In this document: positions 55,801 through 64,000 of the stretch, in pieces
How positions within the stretch are numbered: the stretch's first letter is position 1
Layout: each line of letters starts with the position of its first letter
DNA from: Dirofilaria immitis
Taxonomy: Eukaryota > Nematoda > Chromadorea > Rhabditida > Onchocercidae
Direction of reading: 5' to 3'
NCBI GenBank assembly: GCA_024305405.1
Contig: JAKNDB010000098.1
Location: 3,839,501 to 3,903,500 of the forward strand
DNA: 64,000 nucleotides
Notes under the pieces: generated by a model
Seen by the model: the letters and a program-made list of their open reading frames with translations, nothing else
Database searches by the model: none
Told to the model about the DNA's origin: nothing
Made by a program: the position numbers and the translations under genes

Positions 55801-57111
55801 GAATTTCAGGTATTGATTTTTATGTAGATTGATTTGCTTGATTAGAATATATATATGACAATAAAAATATAGATATAGATTATACATCGATCTCTTAAAT
55901 GATTAATTATTGTTATTCAAAATAAAATATACAAACATTAAAGTTGAATTTTATTAAATAAAAAATTTTGATATAATTTTCGAATAGTTTTAAATATCCC
56001 AGAAAGATCTTATGATAAAAATGATAAAACAAAAATTTGAAATAGATCGTTTAAGATTCAATATGTTCAGTAATTCATTAAATAAAAAGATTATTTTAAG
56101 ATTAATATATTTCATGGCTATATAGAATGTACATTTATTAGGTGTAATCAATGACTGGAAATTATTTTTGTTAACTGATAATGATAATGCTCAATTGATA
56201 ATGTTATTCTATGATATCATCAATAGTGAATTTATATCATTTGCAAAAAAATAACTAATTTGATAAATTTTCATAAGAATTATACATATTTTCATTTATA
56301 ATATCACTCGCCTGATAAGATATGATAAGATACATATATCAAAATTCGAATATAAAAAACTCATGACAATAGGTGAAAGAATAACAAATGATATATTTCA
56401 TCGGTGATATAATATAGTGAAATTTTTAATGTAAATAAAAGTTTTCAAAAAAGCAAGTAAGTTTGATAATATCACCAATATCAGTAAATATTAACATAAA
56501 TATTTGCAATTCAAAATTTTTGGCAAATCCAACAAAAGTGGACAATTTGCGCTGTTACAACGAAATGAATCATTTTGATAAAAGGAGAAAATCATATGAA
56601 AAAAATATTATGATAATTTATTCCCATCATATTCATGATAATCTTATTTTTATACTAAGTAAAAATGGAGAAAGGAATAAGATGATTATGGATGAAAAAT
56701 AAAAATTTAATTCCCAAATCATCTGTAAATTTATAATAAGACTTTTATTCAATAAAAAGAAATAAATAAATAGCAAATAAATTTGAAATAGAATATAATA
56801 CTTTCGTATTATATTTTAGTATTTTTAAATTAATGTAATTTTATGAAAATATATGAAATAATTGAAAAAATTAATGAAATTTTTTTCCTTTTTCATTATC
56901 ACTTTGTTAATTAATAATGAAAAGATAAAAAATATTTTTGTATGAATAAATTGATTAATGGATAAATTGAAAGGAATATTTGCAAATGAATGAATAAATC
57001 AATTTTAAATTCAGAAAAAAAGTTAAAAATTAATTAAAGTTAAAAAATGTAGAAAGAATTTTTTCTTGCTAATTAAAGTATCGAAAAATGAAAAATAAAT
57101 AAGCATTATTA

Positions 57112-57190
57112 TTATTTTGAAATAATAATAACAATAATAATAATAATAGTAATAATGATAATAATAGTAATAATTAATAATGGTAATAAT
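57112..57190. repeat. (AAT)n-rich microsatellite
   Basis: AATAATAAT runs interrupted by AGT and GAT triplets; the poly-tyrosine open frame across it on the minus strand is an artefact of this repeat. Confidence 0.85.
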
Positions 57191-57814
57191 TTTATTTTGA
57201 CACATATCATAAATCAATATCATACATGTTATTAAATTATTGCAATTTAATATAATAAATAAAATATTAATTTACTATTATTTCATTTAAAATTAAATTT
57301 ATTTTCTTACTGAAATTATTAAATTGATTTTTCAATATAATATATAAAAAAAGGAAATGAATTAATCAATTTTCAATATAATATAAAAAAAGGAAATGAA
57401 TTAATCATTTTTCATCCGACAATATGATGAAAGAAAATAAAAATAAAAATAAAAATACTCTCTTGTTTACATACTTTTTCTTTTCAATTAATTTTAAAAT
57501 TTAAAAATATAAAATTAACAAAAGTATTACGAATTAATAAAATATAAATTAATAATATCAAATTCATATATTTTAATTAATTTAAATTAATTAAAATTAA
57601 TTAGCTCATAGAATAAATAAATGAATAAATTTTCATTTTTTTCCCCTTTACCCTCTAATATCAAAATGAACAAAAAAATAAAATAAATTGAATTTTTGTT
57701 CTATCCTAGCTAGGAGAAACATTGATTGAAAAAAAAGAAAAAAAAGCTATCGAATTTTAAATGAGAACATTCGTTCGAGAAATTTAACTTCATCTAACCA
57801 AAACACATTTCTCA

Positions 57815-57950
57815 TGTGTATGTGTGTATGTGTGTGTTAAATAAATTTGTTGAAATAAACATATACATACATACATGCATACACATACATACACACACAC
57901 ACACACCACACACATACGCACACATACATGCATACATACATATATACATA
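57815..57950. repeat. Facing TG/TGTA and CA/CATA microsatellites
   Basis: A TG- and TGTA-repeat arm (about 57815-57839) is followed by a 20-base AT spacer and then a long CA and CATA arm (about 57860-57950). The two arms are complementary to each other. Confidence 0.85.
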
Positions 57951-58049
57951 ATATATAACTTACAATCGCTTTGCTCATTCAAAACTAACAAATTGATGCT
58001 AAAATTGTGAACAGATGTTTAGTAACATCATCATTATGGAGACAAATAA

Positions 58050-58096
58050 ATTTGTCCGTTCTTCAATATTTTGCTTATTGATGAAAACGGACAAAT
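58050..58096. other. Perfect 11 bp inverted repeat, hairpin
   Basis: ATTTGTCCGTT at 58050-58060 pairs exactly with AACGGACAAAT at 58086-58096. Inside, TTCAATA and TATTGATGAA extend the stem with one bulge, leaving a loop of about seven bases. It could form a stem of some 18 pairs; function unknown. Confidence 0.6.
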
Positions 58097-58137
58097 CGAT
58101 ATATATCATTAATTCGACTCTCGCAAAAGTAATTTTG

Positions 58138-58560
58138 TTTATCGAGAAATGAAAATGCCTCATTTTATTCCATATTTTAACATTTATCGAGATTATGCAA
58201 CTTTTATTCTATTCCATATTTTAACTGCTTATCAAAATTTAATAGTTTTATTCATCAAGATTAAATTAGCTTTGTTTACTGAAATTGAAGTAGCTTAATT
58301 TTGTGTCCCAAATTTCGGCATTCATCAAGGCCAAGATGCTTCGTTCATCAAGACTAAGCAACCATTCTTTCCTCGAGAATATGCACTCGCAATGATTGCC
58401 TTATCTGATAGTACGCATGAACGATTTTTTTTTTTTGTTTTCCAGAGCAAAGCATTTTTAACAAAATATTTATCGAATGTAAATAATTTTAATGATTCCT
58501 TATTTTTTTTCGAGAAGTAAGCAATTTCAACGATTCACTTATCAAGATCAAGCAGATTTC
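58138..58560. repeat. Degenerate minisatellite, period about 45 bp
   Basis: Recurrent TTATCGAGA or CATCAAGA motifs with AAGCA and a shared TTTTATTC(TA)TTCCATATTTTAAC segment in the two clearest units (58138-58225). Units further right are badly decayed. Confidence 0.5.
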
Positions 58561-60644
58561 AGCGATTTATTTTATTATATCGCTTTTGATAATTTGATAT
58601 TGTAAAATTATTCGATTAATTTTTAGATACATATATATGAAATTTATTCATTCAAATATAATAATATATATGTTACCCATTTCGTAATCAATGAAAATTT
58701 GAAAACTTTTAATTTCATATAAAATTTTTATTTTTAAATCCTTTAAGATATTTATTTTTTCATTTTTTAGAATAAATATTAAAGGCAAAAAGAGAAAGAA
58801 TCGTTGCATATATTCATATTATGAAAAATTGTGCTTTTTTTTGGATAAAATTAATTAAAACAAAGCCAACCAATATTTTGCTCGTATTTAACAAAAAATA
58901 AAAGTAAAAAACTTAAGAGAAAATATTATTTTGTTGATTTTAAAAGGAAATTATTGAAATTATGCAAAAAAAGTAACTAATAATAATTTATAATCTCAAT
59001 TAAATAATAATATTTTATTAATTACAAATTTTAGAAAAAAATTTTCAATTATTACAATCGATTTTTTGGACTTTATTTTCCATAAAATATTATTTTGCTG
59101 AAATTTATCAAAAATGTATTTCATTGAATTTCTATCACTGATAATTTTGTCAAATTATTAATTTCAAAATAACTAATTACATTTATCATAGAAACATATA
59201 TATGTAATTGATATTATCAATAAGAAATAATGAAAACATTTTTTCGTTTTTGATTTTCTCGGCTTATTTTATTTTTTATCATAAAATCATTTCCTTCGAT
59301 TCATTTTCTTTCTTTTCGATTTCATTAGTTTCTAGAAATTGCTATATAAAAATTTTATGGATTTTATCCATATCTATATATTTCATATCATATATCATCT
59401 TATCAATTATAATTTTATATGAAATGTTAAGTGTAAAATGATTAGAATAAAAAGATTAAATAATGATGGAAATGGAAAATTTGTAGTTTCAAAATACATC
59501 GAAGAAATGCGTCATTCATAATTCCTACGCATGATTGATAAACGAACAGAAAATAAAAATAATGTGAATGAAATGTATGGAATGATATAAAATATTATAA
59601 AATAAATTGCAAAATAAACATTTCAAAGAAACTATGATTGTTTGCATACGAAAAGTAAAAGATAAAAAAAAATGAAAGAATATAGTTTGAAATATGAGAA
59701 GTATAAGCATAAAAATAATAAGGAATGATTTTTAATGTATCGTTAAATAATCGAAAGTTTGCTAGAAAGAGCTATAAAAAATACAAAATGTTTAGTTTAA
59801 ATTACATAAAATATGGTAGGCCATAATATTTCGCGATATTTTTAAGCTATCATATTATATATTTTATAATAGATTATATATTTTTCCGATAAACGATTAC
59901 AGTATTTTTCAAGGTATTTGAATTTTTTTTTTTAGAACAAGGAAAAAAATTATTGTCCATGAAAGATAGCTTAAAAATATTATAAAATGTGAAAAATAAT
60001 TAATAAGTAGAAAAAAATTGAAAATAAAATGCAGTAAAACTTGCAGGTATTATATAATTCTCGCTATGTTCAGAATCAATCACTTTAAGTGATAAAAGTA
60101 CAAAACAATAAGCATAAAAAATAAGACATTAGGCATACGTAGCAATAAAACGAAGCAATTATCTAAATAATCCATACAAAAATATCGTTGAGAAATTTTG
60201 TGATTTTTGATCAGAAACTACATTTAAATTTTAAGTTCACAACTTTTATAATTGAATTTATAACATTTCAAGAATCATCGCAGATTTCTATTTATGATAT
60301 TTTACCGTACTCAATCTAACTCAATTTTTTCCTAGTAATATTATCTACACTACTAATTAGGTGATCCTAATCAAGAGTTACAGTATTCTAATACCAATAG
60401 TCTTCAACTACTTGTAGTAGAGCACATTATTTTCCTTATAATGATAATCAGAAAGCTCGTTGATTTGTTTTCGCACCGAATGTAATTTTATTGTCAGTTT
60501 TAATCAATTCCAATAAAATTAATTGTAAAATCATAAATGAAAGTATGAAATAATTAGTGATAAAATTGATTGTATATAATATATGAAAAAAGTGATACAT
60601 GATAAGGGAAACAATTATGGATAATTAAATATAATAATCGCATA

Positions 60645-63600
60645 CTATTCATTTAGTCTTGTGAAACATTTCTCAGGAATTGCATTAATCATTGCATTCA
60701 CTGCTGGATAGCTAAAAATACGCAAATACGGAAGATACTTTAATTTCTAGTTTTATATAAAACAAAATAATTTAGCAAAAATTTCAAATCACGGAAATAT
60801 TTCAAAATACTAATGATTTCTATCAATTCGTTTTTCCGTTTTTGATTCACAAAGAATAAGAAAATATCAAACATTTTAAAAAATTACCTTGACAACGACT
60901 TCTGGCATCCGATCAATATCAATTTATGCTTAGCCCTCGTGATAGCAACATTAATTCGCCGACAATCAGCAAGCAATTCGCTTTTTCGATTTTCAGCTTC
61001 CCGGTCCACACAAAACTTAACACAATAACTGATTTATCTCTTCCTTGATATTGGTCAATAGTATTTACTTCAATCCCTGCTTGAACTATACGGCGTAATC
61101 GTTCAACATGGTAACGATAAACACTGATAACACCAAGATCACTTTCCGATAGACCTAGCTAAAATGACGTCATTTTGTTACACAAATTAAATAAAAATAA
61201 TTGCAAGGGATCAAAAATCTCTTAAAACTAAAAATATCATAAAAGAATCAAAAATTCTTTTAAAAATATCAAAAGAATCAAAAATTCACATAATAGTAAA
61301 TTATTAGTTAACTATGAAGAATGAAAAAGATTGAAATGAATATAAGAACAGATATGAAATTAAGTTCATCAAAGACTAACTAACCTTAATAAATAATTTA
61401 CAAAGATCTCCAATAAATTTTGCTTCTCCATTATTAGTGACTTCGCCAAAATTGTCAAATGTTGCACAAAATAATGGATTCTTATATGATTGAGTATCCA
61501 CAAATACGACAGCATTGTTTAGCGAAGTCGAAATACAAAGCTTATGTGCTTCTATAATTACTTTTTATCTCTTATAACTAATAAACTAATAACATTCGGT
61601 AACTTGACAAGAATTTTTTCTTAAAATATTTTTAACATAGGAATAGCAAAAAAAATCAGACAAAATATAACCGCAAGTCGGAATATTTCAGAATTTCACT
61701 GATTATTCAATAATTGCCTATCGTAATCATTAATAAACATACTAAAGTGAATGTCATCACTGATGGGATCAGAAGATATGTTGGTAAGAATTGCTTCGGC
61801 TACCAAATTATTCGCACATCGAAGTTTATTTTCATAAAAGAGAAGGCTGCTAAGTTCTGCAATTGGCCTAAATTCAGAATATAATTATGATTCAAACATG
61901 CTTTTTTGCAAACATTTTTTCGAAAACTACAACGAATCATATAAATCAAGAATTCATTCACCTATTCATTCGATACTGCGAATGCAATGTAATTACAGCT
62001 GAATGATGAACGGTCAATCGTTCCAATAATGATTTTGCCAAACCTTCTTCTCTGAAGATGCAAAATGCAGAAATTATTGATTAGGCCATTAATTTTAACT
62101 CCGATTTATTTTAGTTTCAATTTTCCCTATATTCATAACAGGAGGAAAAAAATTCTATGCAGAAGTTGACATTTTAAAATCCATTACTTTAATAATGCAG
62201 CTCATAATGATCGACTTAATTCAATTTCTAATTGCTTCTCTATTATTGATCTGAATTAGTATTTGAACCTGTGTCAATTTCTTATTGCTTCTCTATTATT
62301 GATCTGAATTAGTACTTGAACCTGTGCAAAAAAAAAATACCTAGCTTGTTTAGAACAAACAAGTGGACTAAGCTGTCGATGATCACCAACAAGTATAAAG
62401 GAATCAGAAGCAGCAATTGCAGGAAGTATTGTAGATTCCAATACCAAGGATGCTTCATCAACAACTGTCATTGAAAAACGACGATGTGAAAATAGCAAAT
62501 TAGTGGATATTCCCAAACATGTACATGCAACGATGGGCTGAAATCTATAAAAATTATGCTCATTAAAAAAGCTGAATGATAATTAAAATTTGAATCAGAT
62601 TTTGAATATTATAATAATTAGCATAATATATTGAAAAGATAAAAACCGTTTTCTCTAGAATATTTTGCATTAGTGAAGTTTTCGCAATACCCTCATGATT
62701 AGACAATTTTGCCTCCAAAGTTAAATGTTGCAAATTTTTGTTCACAGAAGTTTGTTGTCCCAATCGTAGAATTTTATTCTCATCAATATGCTGAAATAGT
62801 AATTTTTTGAATTGAAAGGGATAAATTTAAATTGATAATAACAAAAATTTTTCAACTTCCACTATTACAATAATTTCTTAAGTAACAAGAAGCATAATTT
62901 TGAAATAGCCAGAACAATTAATAGGCTATAGAAAACTTGTAGCAGCAAGTTATATAATTACAAAATATAATCAGTAATTTCTCACTTAGGGACATTGAAA
63001 AGAGAAAAAAATCAATAACCTCGATAAGTTTTAAAAGAAGATTATCAATTGCAGAATGAGTGTGAGAAGTAACAAGTACGGTACGACCCAAATAAATAAG
63101 GCAACGAATTAGTACTACTAATGTGCTTGTTTTCCCTATAATTAGATTTAACTTTAATAATAATCTGTTCATTTTTTCTCATTGATTTTAAAAAATTAGG
63201 AAACTAAAACTAACTGTTTTTTTCTTTTTTTTAAATTCTGACAGCTGATAAACAGCAAATAGGAAATCTGATTTTTAGAGAAAAAAACAATCTGATTTAT
63301 GAGACTTCTTGAAAAAAATTGTTTTTTATCTGATAGTTCCTTCCGCTCTAAAAAAAAAAATTCATTGCTTCGTTAATAAAGATTCATTTTATTTACCAGA
63401 TCCAGGAAATCCTTCAATAATTGCATAATCGTTCGACATAAGAGACTTAACAACTGCTCGTGCTTGTTCACAATTTAATTGCCTCACGATTTCTGATATA
63501 CCAACTATATCTTCTTTTTCATTTTTGAGAATATCGGTGGCTTCATATCAATTATAAGAGATCTAATTTTTGACCTGAACAGTTTGTTCAAAATAATAAA

Positions 63601-63857
63601 CAGAAAAAAATAAAATATTTCAATTCTCCGAATTCTTTATTTTTGAGAGATTTTTTTATGGAATTAATGAATTAAAAATCAAGCAATAAAAGGAAATCTG
63701 ACAAAAACATACATTTGTTTGTTATCAACCATTAATGCAACTAAATTCCCGAGATTAAGAACATATTTAAAAGAAGTTTCATGTTTCTCAAGAAAATAAC
63801 TTGTTCCAATAATAAATAAACTACTGTTACCGCTTACAGCGACATCGATGAAATTTG
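60645..63857 (-). CDS. dna-2: DNA2 helicase/nuclease, C-terminal helicase part (gene continues past the right edge)
   Basis: DNA2 is a nuclear helicase-nuclease for Okazaki flap processing and DNA end resection. Exons from the 5' side: 63857-63713, 63574-63397, 63135-63020, 62790-62647, 62537-62341, 62051-61962, 61867-61743, 61551-61385, 61158-60888, 60711-60645; about 500 residues are seen. Superfamily 1B helicase motifs in order: GFPGSGKTS (Walker A, split by an intron), [15 protein letters not shown] (Ia), VVDEAS (Walker B), [11 protein letters not shown] (III), SQYRMN (IV), [12 protein letters not shown] (V), [14 protein letters not shown] (VI). [15 protein letters not shown] and YQGRDKS point to DNA2 rather than SMUBP2 or UPF1. 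The N-terminal nuclease and iron-sulfur region lies outside the window. The stop is set by an exon ending FTRLNE, similar in place to the human C-terminus but shorter. Two one-base deficits (61012-61015, 63542-63543) interrupt the frame. Confidence 0.9.
62221..62326. repeat. Recent 53 bp tandem duplication in a DNA2 intron
   Basis: 62221-62273 and 62274-62326 differ at two of 53 positions. The duplication abuts the 3' end of exon 62537-62341 on its intron side, just past that exon's donor site. Confidence 0.95.
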
Positions 63858-64000
63858 CTGCAAATCCAAAACATGTGACACATGATCACTGATGGAGTAT
63901 ATATAATAATTACCAAACATTATTGAAGTATAACGAGATATATTTATTTAAAAAGCTTTCAGAAAGCCAAAGAGATGATATTACGAGTTAAAGGAATGCA

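Larger units (their letters stand above)
45363..60644. other. 15 kb gene-free AT-rich region
   Basis: Between the neprilysin start and the DNA2 stop no conserved coding segment is visible on either strand; open frames are short and of low complexity. The stretch holds the minisatellites, microsatellites, G-rich island and hairpin listed separately. Neprilysin 5' control elements would lie at its left end and the DNA2 3' UTR at its right end. Confidence 0.55.

Noticed and set aside
57790..58010. Cysteine/valine and threonine/histidine-rich frames on both strands
   Set aside because: They are translations of the TG/CA microsatellites.
59208..59710. Hydrophobic open frames on both strands in the gene-free region
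   Set aside because: T-rich sequence of low complexity gives phenylalanine- and isoleucine-rich frames by chance; no domain or splice context.

Overview
The window looks like nuclear DNA of a parasitic nematode, most probably spirurid or filarial. It is strongly AT-rich, its genes are split into many short exons by AT-rich introns with TTTCAG/TTTTAG-like acceptors, the proteins have clear nematode and animal orthologues, and a decayed BEL/Pao retrotransposon lies at the left edge. The species assignment is inference. No tRNA, rRNA, CRISPR or bacterial-type gene was recognised.

Layout: (1) 1-1130, BEL/Pao gag remnant. (2) 4802-12059, minus strand, STRIP/Far11 orthologue (farl-11), a STRIPAK scaffold. 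(3) 15036-21504, plus strand, CLC-3/4/5-type chloride/proton exchanger (clh-5-like), divergent from farl-11. (4) 23009-27280, plus strand, SNAPC1/SNAP43, a subunit of the snRNA-gene transcription factor. (5) 29711-45362, minus strand, a type II membrane neprilysin (M13 zinc peptidase) of 20 exons, tail-to-tail with SNAPC1. (6) 45363-60644, a 15 kb gene-free, very AT-rich stretch with tandem repeats, microsatellites and a G-rich island. (7) 60645-63857 and onward past the right edge, minus strand, the C-terminal helicase part of DNA2. The genes are unrelated in function; I see no pathway or operon linking them.

Exons were assembled by hand from splice signals, reading phase and resemblance to the families as I know them. 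The phases close exactly across almost all junctions, but only if 15 single bases are taken as missing. All five genes are affected, every case is a deficit and none a surplus, and many fall in A or T runs. Consensus undercalls in a long-read or pyrosequencing assembly are the simplest reading; transcriptional slippage or real lesions are less likely. This is the most important caution for any user, because an automatic ORF or gene call on this window would break or truncate all five proteins.

I found no convincing undescribed biological system. The more unusual non-coding items are an A/B-alternating minisatellite upstream of the neprilysin start, complementary TG and CA microsatellite arms facing each other, an isolated hairpin, and a G-rich island with a repeated 15-base motif inside the AT desert.
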